Shown: piece after piece, positions 1-5,936 of the stretch
Position numbering within the stretch: the stretch's first letter is position 1
Layout of the letters: every line of letters begins with the position of its first letter
From: Rugosibacter sp.
Lineage (GTDB): Bacteria; Pseudomonadota; Gammaproteobacteria; Burkholderiales; Rhodocyclaceae
Reading direction: 5' to 3'
Length of the DNA stretch: 5,936 nucleotides
Assembly (NCBI GenBank): GCA_030652715.1
Contig: JAUSQB010000014.1
Location: forward strand, 1 to 5,936
Made by a program: the position numbers and the translations under genes
Notes under the pieces: model-generated
Databases searched by the model: none
What the model was told of the DNA's origin: nothing
The model's input: the letters and a program-made list of their open reading frames with translations, nothing else

Positions 1-284
1 CCCATGCCGGATTCGACTTCCTCGCGTACGGTTTTGTTCGGATCGAGTTTGGGTTCCTGTTCCAGATAGCCGATGTTCAGATTCGGCTGCCATTGCACTT
101 CGCCGTCATATTCTTTATCCGCCCCTGCCATGATACGCAGCACGGTAGACTTGCCCGATCCGTTAAGACCAAGCAGGCCGATCTTGGCACCGGGGAAGAA
201 GGAGAGGGAAATATCCTTGATGATTTGCCGTTTAGGGGGAACAGTTTTGCTCACGCGGAGCATCGACATTACATAGTTGGCCAT
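1..284 (-). CDS. ettA: Energy-dependent translational throttle protein EttA (ABC-F ATPase), N-terminal fragment
   Basis: ABC-F ATPases of the EttA type bind the ribosomal E site in the cytoplasm and gate entry into the elongation cycle according to ATP/ADP level. Only the first 94 residues are visible; the gene runs off the left edge (the whole family is about 555 residues). The protein begins MANYVMSMLRVSK and carries the EttA-typical VPPKRQIIKDISLSFFPGAK stretch (about 15-34), a Walker A motif GLNGSGKST at 39-47 and a Q-loop glutamine at 76 in GYLEQEP. The match to EttA is closer than to other ABC-F members because of the PPKR...SLSFFPGAKIG block. The ATG at 284 is chosen because it starts the conserved N-terminus; no good Shine-Dalgarno precedes it (CACTTTCATC). 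It lies 214 bp downstream of the monooxygenase gene on the same strand and probably has its own promoter. Identity is confident; the Walker B motif, signature motif and second ATPase domain are outside the window. Confidence 0.95.
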   Translation of the reverse strand, partial: MANYVMSMLRVSKTVPPKRQIIKDISLSFFPGAKIGLLGLNGSGKSTVLRIMAGADKEYDGEVQWQPNLNIGYLEQEPKLDPNKTVREEVESGM

Positions 285-420
285 GATGAAAGTGGGGTGG
301 CAAGTGAGATGAATTAAAAACCGGTAAAAAGAAAATCCAGCGCGGCGAAAATTTCCTCGCGTTGGGCTGAGAGGTTGGCAACGGGATGAACGAGCATGCG
401 GCAAGGCACGGAAGCAATAT

Positions 421-475
421 CCTGGATACGCATTAAGTTACATATATGCGTCAAGACTCAATACAGAGTGTATAG
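421..475 (-). promoter_or_regulatory. Possible ettA promoter/operator region with two dyads
   Basis: The 214-bp gap between ettA and the monooxygenase gene has no credible ORF. An AT-rich patch holds a good minus-strand -35-like hexamer TTGACG (454 to 449), but no convincing -10 at 16-18 bp; the nearest candidates, GCGTAT or TATCCA, are poor or badly spaced. Two dyads overlap it: ACGCAT (428-433) with ATGCGT (446-451), and ATACA-GAG-TGTAT (461-473). An imperfect palindrome, CGCGGCGAAAATTTCCTCGCG-like, lies at 341-361, closer to ettA. No poly-T terminator follows the monooxygenase stop. The position fits an ettA promoter with a possible regulator site, but this is inference only. Confidence 0.25.
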
Positions 476-498
476 CCGGACACTGATATGACAGCAAC

Positions 499-1602
499 TT
501 AACCTGAATCAGCCAGCCAATCAGGCCAACCAGCGCGGCGATTCGCCTCCCTTGCCAACTGGCGTTCAGCAGCATTGGCAAAGTGACAATCCCAGTTTTT
601 CAAGCGTGGCTTCGCGATTTTGTTAAACCACAGCGGCGGAATAAATGCGCAGAGAATGCAAACAAACACATTGGGCATTTGTGGCGCATCGGGGTGCGGT
701 TTGAGCTGATCAAACCGCAAAAATCCATCGCGGTGATGATCAATATGATTGGTGATTTCATAGCCAACCACGCGATCCCACCAGTTCAAATGGTTCCAGG
801 CGTGCTGAATTTCGATAGGCGAACCTGGCGCGCGCAGCAGGCCATAGTGTTGCAGATAGTTCAATGCTTCTACGGCAAACTTGGTGATGACTTGCGCTAC
901 GACAACCAGCAAAGCCGCCAGCCACCCACCGATCAGCCAAGCGACTGCGGGGATCAGGAACGCAGAACCGATCTCCCACAGAATCAGGTTTTTGATATTG
1001 AAAAATGACATTCCCAGCGCGATGCGGCGCCTGCGTTCGCTGGCCCATAGAGTTTGGTAATTGTGTTTCGTGCAGCGCCACATGAATTTATAGACATTTT
1101 CGCCACGGTAAGCGGTATCGGCATCTTCTGGCGTATTCAGATGCAAATGGTGGGTGTCTGTGTGCGGAATATCGCGGTGCAGATCGGCAAAAAAGGCACT
1201 CATGAATTTACCGACATAGCGCGAAAACGTATCGCGCCGATGCCAGAGTTCATGCAGCACAGGCACATTGGGTGCGGCACTGAGCCAGACCAGGCTGGCA
1301 ATTCCGCCAACGAGCGCAATGACGGTAGGCCAGCCCGCAGCCAAGCCCAGCCCTGCGCCCACGCGCCAGGCAAACGTGGCGTAGAGCGCGATGATGAGTG
1401 GCAGATGCAAGTACAGCGGGATATCCGCCAGGCGCGGGTGACGAATGGTGCGTGGCTTAATATCCGGGCCTGATAGCAGCGCCAGCACGAAGAGCACAAC
1501 ATAAGTACCCAAGCCTGCCCACAGCCAATAACCACCCAGAGCAAAACCGGCAATGCCAACCAGCATCATCAATGACACAACGTAATACCGCAAGTAATCC
1601 AT
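499..1602 (-). CDS. AlkB/XylM-type membrane diiron monooxygenase (fatty acid desaturase superfamily)
   Basis: The 367-residue protein belongs to the integral-membrane non-heme diiron hydroxylases, which use O2 and electrons from a rubredoxin or ferredoxin reductase chain to hydroxylate terminal methyl groups of alkanes or alkyl aromatics. The histidine boxes are visible in order: HELWHR (117-122), HTDTHH followed by LNTPEDADTAYRGE (147-168), NYLQHYGL (248-255) and HIDHH (286-290) followed by PDAPQMP. They correspond to the AlkB signatures HELxHK, HxxGHHxxVATPEDPAS.R.GE, NYxEHYGL and HxDHH. Hydrophobic segments near 8-25, 28-45, 64-80, 90-110, 205-240 and 310-325 fit a multi-pass inner-membrane protein. 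Length is close to XylM (about 370) and a little below classical AlkB (about 400). The start has a strong Shine-Dalgarno, AAGGAG, 7 nt upstream. No electron-transfer partner gene is adjacent, so substrate (alkane, alkyl aromatic or fatty acyl) cannot be assigned. Family confident, substrate unknown. Confidence 0.88.
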   Translation of the reverse strand: MDYLRYYVVSLMMLVGIAGFALGGYWLWAGLGTYVVLFVLALLSGPDIKPRTIRHPRLADIPLYLHLPLIIALYATFAWRVGAGLGLAAGWPTVIALVGGIASLVWLSAAPNVPVLHELWHRRDTFSRYVGKFMSAFFADLHRDIPHTDTHHLHLNTPEDADTAYRGENVYKFMWRCTKHNYQTLWASERRRRIALGMSFFNIKNLILWEIGSAFLIPAVAWLIGGWLAALLVVVAQVITKFAVEALNYLQHYGLLRAPGSPIEIQHAWNHLNWWDRVVGYEITNHIDHHRDGFLRFDQLKPHPDAPQMPNVFVCILCAFIPPLWFNKIAKPRLKNWDCHFANAAERQLAREANRRAGWPDWLADSG

Positions 1603-1609
1603 TTGGGTT

Positions 1610-1615
1610 CTCCTT
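1610..1615 (-). promoter_or_regulatory. Ribosome binding site of the AlkB/XylM-like gene
   Basis: Read on the minus strand, AAGGAG is followed by 7 nt and the ATG at 1602. It is the strongest Shine-Dalgarno in the window and fixes the start of the monooxygenase gene. Confidence 0.8.
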
Positions 1616-1634
1616 ACTGTTTATTATCATGCGA

Positions 1635-1682
1635 TGCTATCACGCACGGCATCAAGTGATGCTCTGAGCGCAAGTGATAGCA
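1635..1682. repeat. Nested inverted and direct repeats between trhP and the monooxygenase gene
   Basis: A perfect 9-bp inverted repeat, TGCTATCAC (1635-1643) and GTGATAGCA (1674-1682), encloses a second dyad, GCATCA-AG-TGATGC (1649-1662). CAAGTGAT is also directly repeated at 1653-1660 and 1671-1678. The element fills most of the 86-bp gap between the trhP stop and the monooxygenase start. In the transcribed minus direction no T-run follows the outer stem (the bases read TCGCATGATAATAAAC), so a simple intrinsic terminator is unlikely. The T5 run on the other strand (1686-1690) has no upstream gene to terminate. An operator or structured 5' leader for the monooxygenase gene is the most natural reading, but is unproven. 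Confidence 0.5.
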
Positions 1683-1688
1683 GCATTT

Positions 1689-3080
1689 TTAAGCGACTGC
1701 TGGCTCATTCACAAAGCGCGCGACAAATGCGCCTTCCTGTCCCGGCGGCAAGGCGATGCGCACGCGATGACCGCTGCCCGGTGCGACATTAACCGCCGTG
1801 TCGCCAGCGCCGACTATTTGCGTGAGCACGTGTTCGCTGTTGCCTGCGGGGTGGATCAATTCGATGCGGTCGCCCACGCTGAATTTGTTTTTCACCTCGA
1901 TCTCGGCCAGGCCATCGGCGGCGTAGCCCAGCACGTCGCCGACATACAGGCTGCGATTGGAGTCAGAATGGCCCGCGAGATAATTTTGGTGCTCGCGGTC
2001 AGGGTGGCGATCATAAAAACCCGGGGTGTAGCCGCGGTTCGCCAAGCCATCGAGATCGCCCACCAGACGCGGATTGAACGGCCGACCGGCAACGGCGTCA
2101 TCAATCGCCTGGCGATATGACTGGCAAGTGCGGGCGACATAGTAAGGCGACTTGGTGCGGCCTTCGATTTTCAGCGAATCAATGCCCAGCTCGGTTAATT
2201 GAGCGACGTATTCAATGGCGCGCAGGTCTTTCGAGTTGAGAATATAGGTGCCGTGCTCATCTTCTTCAATCGGCATCAACTGCCCCGGGCGCATGGCTTC
2301 TTCGATCAACCAGGCATCTTCATCTGGCCGGTTGACCATTTTGGTGAGGCTTTCCGTCGGCTGCGTACTTTTGCAGCAACTGCTATCCGCAGCAGTGACG
2401 ACGGGAATCGTGGCGGGCCGGGGATGCAGCAAGCTGATATCGCCCGCGCCGTCGGTTTTGGCGGGGAGCACTTTGTAATCCCAGCGGCAGGAATTGGTGC
2501 AACTGCCCTGGTTCGGGTCGCGGTGGTTGAAGTAGCCCGACAGCAGACAGCGGCCGGAATAGGCAATGCACAGCGCGCCATGAACGAAAACTTCGAGCTC
2601 CATCTCCGGGCATTGCTGGCGAATTTCGGCAATCTCGTCGATGGACAATTCGCGCGATAAGATCACGCGCGAGACGCCCATGCTGTGCCAGAAGCGCACC
2701 GCCGCATAGTTCACGGTGTTGGCCTGCACCGACAGGTGAATCGGCATCTCCGGCCAGGTTTCGCGAATCATCAGCATGAGCCCTGGGTCGGCCATGATCA
2801 GCGCATCAGGCTTTAAGGCAATCACCGGCGCCATGTCGGCCAGATAGGTTTTGATCTTGGCATTGTGCGGCACGATATTGCTCACCACATAAAACTTGCC
2901 GCCACGCTCATGCGTTAGCGCAATGCCTGCGGCCATGTTGTCAATCTTGCCGAAATCATTGTTGCGCACGCGCATGGAATAGCGCGGCTGACCCGCGTAA
3001 ATGGCGGTGGCACCGAAATCCAGCGCCGTGCGCGTCATTTTCAGGGAGCCTGCAGGAGCTAAAAGCTCAGGAGTTTTCAT
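1689..3080 (-). CDS. trhP: tRNA uridine-34 5-hydroxylase TrhP (YegQ, peptidase U32 family)
   Basis: TrhP (formerly YegQ) makes 5-hydroxyuridine at wobble position 34 of tRNAs in a prephenate-dependent reaction, the first step toward cmo5U/mcmo5U. Despite the family name it is not expected to be a protease. The 463-residue protein matches E. coli YegQ closely along its length: PELLAPAGSL (4-13), AIYAGQPRYSMRVRNN (26-41), PHNAKIKT (71-78), ALIMADPGL (93-101), IHLSVQAN (114-121), ILSRELS (140-146), the signature HGALCIAYSGRCLLSGY (167-183), DPNQGSCTNSCRW (188-200), DEHGTYILNSKDLRAI (274-289), LKIEGRTKS (303-311) and VKNKFSVGD (396-404). Cysteines 171, 178, 194 and 198 are likely Fe-S ligands. 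A stretch around 205-250, including a CC pair at 235-236, diverges from the E. coli protein. The start is supported by GAGGT 5 nt upstream. It is divergent from tadA, another wobble-34 modifier. One copy of the window's 25-bp repeat encodes residues 422-429. Confidence 0.93.
   Translation of the reverse strand: MKTPELLAPAGSLKMTRTALDFGATAIYAGQPRYSMRVRNNDFGKIDNMAAGIALTHERGGKFYVVSNIVPHNAKIKTYLADMAPVIALKPDALIMADPGLMLMIRETWPEMPIHLSVQANTVNYAAVRFWHSMGVSRVILSRELSIDEIAEIRQQCPEMELEVFVHGALCIAYSGRCLLSGYFNHRDPNQGSCTNSCRWDYKVLPAKTDGAGDISLLHPRPATIPVVTAADSSCCKSTQPTESLTKMVNRPDEDAWLIEEAMRPGQLMPIEEDEHGTYILNSKDLRAIEYVAQLTELGIDSLKIEGRTKSPYYVARTCQSYRQAIDDAVAGRPFNPRLVGDLDGLANRGYTPGFYDRHPDREHQNYLAGHSDSNRSLYVGDVLGYAADGLAEIEVKNKFSVGDRIELIHPAGNSEHVLTQIVGAGDTAVNVAPGSGHRVRIALPPGQEGAFVARFVNEPAVA
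1794..1818 (-). repeat. 25-bp dispersed repeat, copy C (inside trhP, sense)
   Basis: On the minus strand this stretch reads AATAGTCGGCGC... and ends CACGGCG. It matches the copy at 5912-5936 at 23 of 25 positions (differences at positions 3 and 19). It is in sense with trhP and encodes IVGAGDTA (residues 422-429) in the small C-terminal domain. Flanking bases do not match the other copies, so the similarity is confined to the 25-bp unit. Confidence 0.75.
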
Positions 3081-3658
<578 letters not shown>

Positions 3659-3660
<2 letters not shown>

Positions 3661-3663
3661 GGT
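3659..3663 (+). promoter_or_regulatory. Ribosome binding site of the transpeptidase-GNAT gene, overlapping the tadA stop
   Basis: GAGGT overlaps the tadA stop TGA (3658-3660) and lies 7 nt before the ATG at 3671. It supports that start over the longer in-frame ATG at 3578 inside tadA, and suggests translational coupling between the two genes. Confidence 0.7.
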
Positions 3664-3670
3664 AGCTGAC

Positions 3671-4573
3671 ATGCACATCCGCATCAGCCTGCCGCTGCAA
3701 ATGCTGGAACTTTTTGATGCACGCAGTAACCTGCTCGCCACGTATCCCGTATCCACCGCAAAGAATGGCGCGGGCGAGCAGAACGGTAGCTATTGCACGC
3801 CGCGTGGGCGGCACATCATTCGCGCAAAAGTCGGCGCCGGTGAGACGGCGAATACCGTGTTCAAACGCCGTCGGCCGACGGGCGAAATCTGGTCGCCCGA
3901 GTTGGCGGCACAATTTCCCGATCGCGACTGGATATTGACGCGCATCCTGTGGCTTTCCGGCACCGAGCCGGGCAAAAACCGCCTGGGCGCTGTTGATACG
4001 ATGCGCCGCTACATTTATATCCACGGCTCGCCCGATACCGTAGCCATTGGTACGCCCGGCTCGATTGGCTGCGTGCGCATGCGAAATAAAGACATCATTG
4101 AACTGTTCGACCAGGTGCCGGTGTATACGCCGGTAAATATTGTCGAATTCGGCCTCACCACCGGCACATGGGATGAACTCGGTGCGCTGGCCCGCCCGCT
4201 GCGCGAGGCCGTTTTCGTCACCGAACAGGGCGTGCCTTTGGCACTGGAATGGGATGAATTCGATGCGGTGAGCCGACATGTCGTCGCCCGCGACAGTGCC
4301 GGCGCAGTGATCGGCACGGGTCGCTTGCTGCCCGACGGCCATATCGGCCGCATGGCGGTAGCCGCCGACTGGCGTGGCAAAGATGTTGGCCGTGCGCTGA
4401 TGGAACGGCTGATTGAAGAGGCAGAGCAGCAAAAACACCAAACTCTGCTGCTCCACGCCCAAACGCGAGCGGTGGGTTTTTACCAAAAGCTCGGTTTCTC
4501 CGCCGAAGGCCCGGAGTTTATGGAAGCAGGCATTCCGCATCGGCAGATGCGGCGGTGTTTGATGTCGTGTTAA
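3671..4573 (+). CDS. Fused YkuD-type L,D-transpeptidase and GNAT acetyltransferase
   Basis: This 300-residue protein joins two domains. Residues about 3-158 form a YkuD L,D-transpeptidase domain: NGSYCTPRGRHIIRAK (38-53), RRRPTGEIWSPELAAQFP (67-83), DWILTRILWLSGTEPGKNR (86-104), and the catalytic segment YIYIHGS (114-120; His118) through GSIGCVRM (130-137; Ser131, catalytic Cys134, Arg136). Residues about 160-298 resemble ElaA/YjcF-type GNAT acetyltransferases: LREAVFVTEQGVPLALEWDE (178-197 region), the acetyl-CoA pyrophosphate loop RGKDVG (235-240), and FYQKLGFSAEG (270-280). L,D-transpeptidases normally act on peptidoglycan in the periplasm, whereas GNATs use cytosolic acetyl-CoA. No signal peptide or membrane anchor is seen at the N-terminus (MHIRISLPLQMLELFDARSN), so the chain is probably cytoplasmic and its substrate is unclear. 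It follows tadA by 10 nt with an overlapping Shine-Dalgarno. One 25-bp repeat copy encodes residues 53-60. Confidence 0.88.
   Translation: MHIRISLPLQMLELFDARSNLLATYPVSTAKNGAGEQNGSYCTPRGRHIIRAKVGAGETANTVFKRRRPTGEIWSPELAAQFPDRDWILTRILWLSGTEPGKNRLGAVDTMRRYIYIHGSPDTVAIGTPGSIGCVRMRNKDIIELFDQVPVYTPVNIVEFGLTTGTWDELGALARPLREAVFVTEQGVPLALEWDEFDAVSRHVVARDSAGAVIGTGRLLPDGHIGRMAVAADWRGKDVGRALMERLIEEAEQQKHQTLLLHAQTRAVGFYQKLGFSAEGPEFMEAGIPHRQMRRCLMSC
3826..3850 (+). repeat. 25-bp dispersed repeat, copy A (inside the transpeptidase-GNAT gene, sense)
   Basis: The stretch starts AAAAGTCGGCGC and ends GAGACGGCG. It differs from the copy at 5912-5936 at positions 13 (C for T) and 16 (T for C). It encodes KVGAGETA (residues 53-60), in the same codon phase as the copies in trhP and the NRDE gene. 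From memory, the transpeptidase family often has a K-I/V-G-A-G stretch here, so this could be the ancestral-looking copy or simply native sequence. Confidence 0.7.
4570..4573. other. Overlapping convergent stop codons in a TTAA palindrome
   Basis: The plus-strand transpeptidase-GNAT gene ends with TAA at 4571-4573 and the minus-strand NRDE gene ends with TAA at 4572-4570. The 4-bp palindrome TTAA therefore serves both stops. No intergenic terminator can exist here, so each transcript probably runs antisense into the neighbouring gene. Confidence 0.9.
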
Positions 4574-5331
4574 GCTTGCAGCCCAAACCGGTACCGTATC
4601 CGCACACCACGCTGAGCACCCGCCAGCCAGGTTTGCTCATCGAACGTCAGCCAGCCATCGTGCCGCTGGCAGAGCACCGTGGAACTGCGCGTGCCATAGG
4701 TGGGCGACTTCACAAAGGCGGCGGAAAGCAGGCGTTCCCATTCCTGCGGGATGCCGGTGGCCGGCAGGTGTTCGTCGGCGTGGATGGTGTCGTTTTGCAG
4801 CAGATGGAACAGCGGGCCATCGTCGGGTAAACAGTCGATAGCTTGCAGCATCGCCGTCTTGCCAGCGCCGACTTTTGGCCAGGGCGTATCGAGCAGGTCG
4901 TTCGAGACGCCATAGATGCCGGGGGCCAGCGGCTGCGTTTCACCTGTGACATTCGATGCCCACCACAGCGACTGACCATCACCGAGCAGCAGGTTGTAGC
5001 CGTTATAGCGGACGCCGCTGGCGGCGATGCGGGCGAGATAAGCTTCTGGCGTTGCGCTTCCCGTCAAAAAATCTGCCACCAGCGCGCCGCGTGATGGCAA
5101 TGGGCGGTTTTGCGCCGGATCGCGGTAATTCGTCAGCGCGGCGAAACGACCATTTCGGGTGGCGCCAAGCCAGGTGCCGCCCGCCTGCAAGTCGCGCCCG
5201 GCCAGCACCTGCGGGGCTGCTTGCCAGAAGTCTGCGGTAGCGGTGGGACGGGCGAAAAACTCGTCGCGATTGGCGGCAATGACCAATGGATAGTCGGGAT
5301 GAGCCTGCCAGGCGAGAAGAATCAGGCACAT
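4570..5331 (-). CDS. NRDE family protein (TANGO2 homologue)
   Basis: The 253-residue protein belongs to the NRDE/TANGO2 family, named for its Asn-Arg-Asp-Glu motif. It starts Met-Cys like other members, whose fold resembles N-terminal nucleophile hydrolases, so Cys2 could become the N-terminal residue. Visible motifs are MCLILLAW (1-8), AANRDEFFARPT (19-30), AGGTWLGATRNGRFAALTNYRDP (49-71), SRGALVADFL (79-88), GYNLLLGD (110-117), GVSNDLLDTPWPKV (140-153) and YGTRSSTVL (211-219). Length matches bacterial members. TANGO2 homologues have been proposed to act in heme trafficking; the biochemical activity is not settled, so no gene symbol is given. The ATG lies 7 nt after the ygfZ stop on the same strand with only a weak GAG upstream, suggesting translational coupling in a ygfZ-NRDE operon. 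A 25-bp repeat copy encodes residues 152-159, just after the conserved LDTPWPK. Confidence 0.92.
   Translation of the reverse strand: MCLILLAWQAHPDYPLVIAANRDEFFARPTATADFWQAAPQVLAGRDLQAGGTWLGATRNGRFAALTNYRDPAQNRPLPSRGALVADFLTGSATPEAYLARIAASGVRYNGYNLLLGDGQSLWWASNVTGETQPLAPGIYGVSNDLLDTPWPKVGAGKTAMLQAIDCLPDDGPLFHLLQNDTIHADEHLPATGIPQEWERLLSAAFVKSPTYGTRSSTVLCQRHDGWLTFDEQTWLAGAQRGVRIRYRFGLQA
4852..4876 (-). repeat. 25-bp dispersed repeat, copy B (inside the NRDE gene, sense)
   Basis: On the minus strand this reads AAAAGTCGGCGCTGGC, then AAGACGGCG. It differs from the copy at 5912-5936 at a single base (position 17, A for G). It is in sense with the NRDE gene and encodes KVGAGKTA (residues 152-159) in the same phase as the trhP and transpeptidase copies. 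Sequence outside the 25 bp is unrelated between copies. Confidence 0.8.
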
Positions 5332-5338
5332 CGATTAC

Positions 5339-5936
5339 TCAACCCAGCGAGTAGGGCAAGGGCAGGAAAGTCAGTCGTTCGCCGTCTGGTGCGCCAAGAT
5401 GCACTTCGCCCGCAGCAACAGCGCTGCTTTGCACGCTGACCAGACATTCAAATCCGCCCTCTGGCGAAGGGGCGATGCTGACCAGCGTGCCGCATTGCTG
5501 GTCGCCGGTTTCCGGGGCGTAGACGTGTGTGCCGGGTGCTGCCGAATTTGCCAGTCGAGCGCGCACCATGCGGCGCTTTACTTTGCCCAGGTAATGCGTG
5601 CGGGCGACAATTTCCTGCCCCGGATAGCAGCCTTTGGTAAAGCTCACGCCCGCCACGGCAGGGATGTCCATGTTGAGCATTTGCGGCACGAAGGCTTCTT
5701 GTGTGGCGGCAGTGATGCGCGGTTGACCAGCGGCGATTTCCAGATTATGCCAGGCGGCAAGGCCGGTGGTTTTGGCGTTAGCGGTGAGTTCTGACCAGCG
5801 TCGGATCGCGGCTGCCGGATCGAGCGACATCAACCAGCGCGTGCCATCAAGGCGGATGAGCTGCCCGCCGTCGGTTGCACTAACAGCTTGATGCGGAAGA
5901 GTGTTATCCAGAAAAGTCGGCGCTGGCGAGACGGCG
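5339..5936 (-). CDS. ygfZ: YgfZ/GcvT-domain folate-binding Fe-S maintenance protein, C-terminal fragment
   Basis: YgfZ (IBA57 relative) is a tetrahydrofolate-binding cytoplasmic protein that supports assembly or repair of certain Fe-S enzymes, such as the MiaB tRNA methylthiolase. The signature KGCYPGQE is encoded near 5635-5612, with its cysteine at codon 5629-5627, followed by IVARTHYLGKVKRR, all diagnostic of the family. The fragment ends LPLPYSLG with TGA at 5341-5339. Translation stays open to the right edge, giving 198 visible residues, roughly the C-terminal 60% of a typical 330-350-residue betaproteobacterial protein. The true start is outside the window; the TTG at 5833 and ATG at 5830 are internal, since upstream residues such as GGQLIRLDGTRWLMSLD read as normal protein. 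It is followed 7 nt later by the NRDE gene. The rightmost codons overlap an antisense copy of the 25-bp repeat, reading AVSPAPTF. Confidence 0.93.
   Translation of the reverse strand, partial: AVSPAPTFLDNTLPHQAVSATDGGQLIRLDGTRWLMSLDPAAAIRRWSELTANAKTTGLAAWHNLEIAAGQPRITAATQEAFVPQMLNMDIPAVAGVSFTKGCYPGQEIVARTHYLGKVKRRMVRARLANSAAPGTHVYAPETGDQQCGTLVSIAPSPEGGFECLVSVQSSAVAAGEVHLGAPDGERLTFLPLPYSLG
5912..5936 (+). repeat. 25-bp dispersed repeat, copy D (inside ygfZ, antisense, at the window edge)
   Basis: The stretch starts AAAAGTCGGCGC and ends GAGACGGCG on the plus strand, opposite to ygfZ transcription. It matches copy B at 24 of 25 positions and copies A and C at 23 of 25. The coding strand of ygfZ here reads AVSPAPTF, in a codon phase shifted relative to the complement of the sense copies. 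Its last base is the last base of the window, so any extension is not visible. Confidence 0.78.

Noticed and set aside
232..417. 61-codon minus ORF overlapping the ettA start
   Set aside because: No recognisable motif, no ribosome binding site, and it overlaps the ettA coding start in another frame.
583..1008. 141-codon plus ORF opposite the monooxygenase gene
   Set aside because: Shadow of a gene with four intact histidine boxes; no family resemblance.
1674..1690. Plus-strand intrinsic terminator (stem then T5)
   Set aside because: No plus-strand gene lies upstream to be terminated, and the T-run is partly the trhP stop region.
2436..2462. Possible fifth, decayed repeat copy in trhP encoding AKTDGAGD
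   Set aside because: It shares AAAA, CGGCGC and GGCGA only if a 2-bp gap is allowed, and E. coli YegQ has a similar acidic/glycine stretch here; too weak to call.
3868..3881. Perfect 14-bp palindrome CCGTCGGCCGACGG
   Set aside because: It falls on the conserved RRRPTG codons of the transpeptidase and is probably a by-product of GC-rich codons.
5380..5404. Match of CGCCGTCT to the end of the repeat inside ygfZ
   Set aside because: Only the first eight bases match well; the rest is near random.
5828..5833. Start of ygfZ at the TTG/ATG pair near 5830
   Set aside because: The frame stays open to the window edge with plausible YgfZ residues, and the family is far longer than 164 residues.

Overview
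The window looks like a chromosomal housekeeping stretch from a Gram-negative proteobacterium, most likely a betaproteobacterium of the Nitrosomonadales type. This is inferred from protein resemblance (EttA, TrhP/YegQ, TadA, YgfZ) and moderately high G+C; the sequence contains no taxonomic marker. No rRNA, tRNA, CRISPR array, prophage gene or transposase was seen. It holds seven protein genes: five complete, and two cut by the window edges.

Layout from left to right. (1) 1-284, minus: N-terminal 94 residues of the ABC-F translation factor EttA. (2) 285-498: gap with two short dyads and a possible ettA promoter. (3) 499-1602, minus: integral-membrane, histidine-box diiron monooxygenase of the AlkB/XylM type. 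(4) 1603-1688: leader with nested inverted and direct repeats. (5) 1689-3080, minus: tRNA uridine-34 hydroxylase TrhP (YegQ, U32 family). (6) 3081-3195: divergent intergenic region. (7) 3196-3660, plus: tRNA adenosine-34 deaminase TadA. (8) 3671-4573, plus: a single-chain fusion of a YkuD L,D-transpeptidase domain and a GNAT acetyltransferase domain, apparently coupled to tadA. (9) 4570-5331, minus: NRDE/TANGO2-family protein, whose stop codon overlaps that of the fusion gene. (10) 5339-5936, minus: C-terminal 198 residues of the folate-binding Fe-S maintenance protein YgfZ, in an operon with the NRDE gene.

Several genes share a translation theme: EttA gates the first elongation steps, and TrhP and TadA both modify wobble position 34 and are divergently transcribed from a 115-bp region. 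YgfZ supports Fe-S enzymes and TANGO2-type proteins are linked to heme handling, so the right-hand operon may have an iron-cofactor theme (inference).

The most unexpected signal is a 25-bp dispersed repeat with four copies, all inside coding sequence, at 1794-1818 (trhP), 3826-3850 (transpeptidase-GNAT), 4852-4876 (NRDE gene) and 5912-5936 (ygfZ). Three copies lie in sense orientation in the same reading frame, so three unrelated proteins carry a V-G-A-G-x-T-A peptide. The fourth lies antisense in ygfZ and ends exactly at the window edge. This looks like a small protein-coding-compatible repeat family and should be searched genome-wide.
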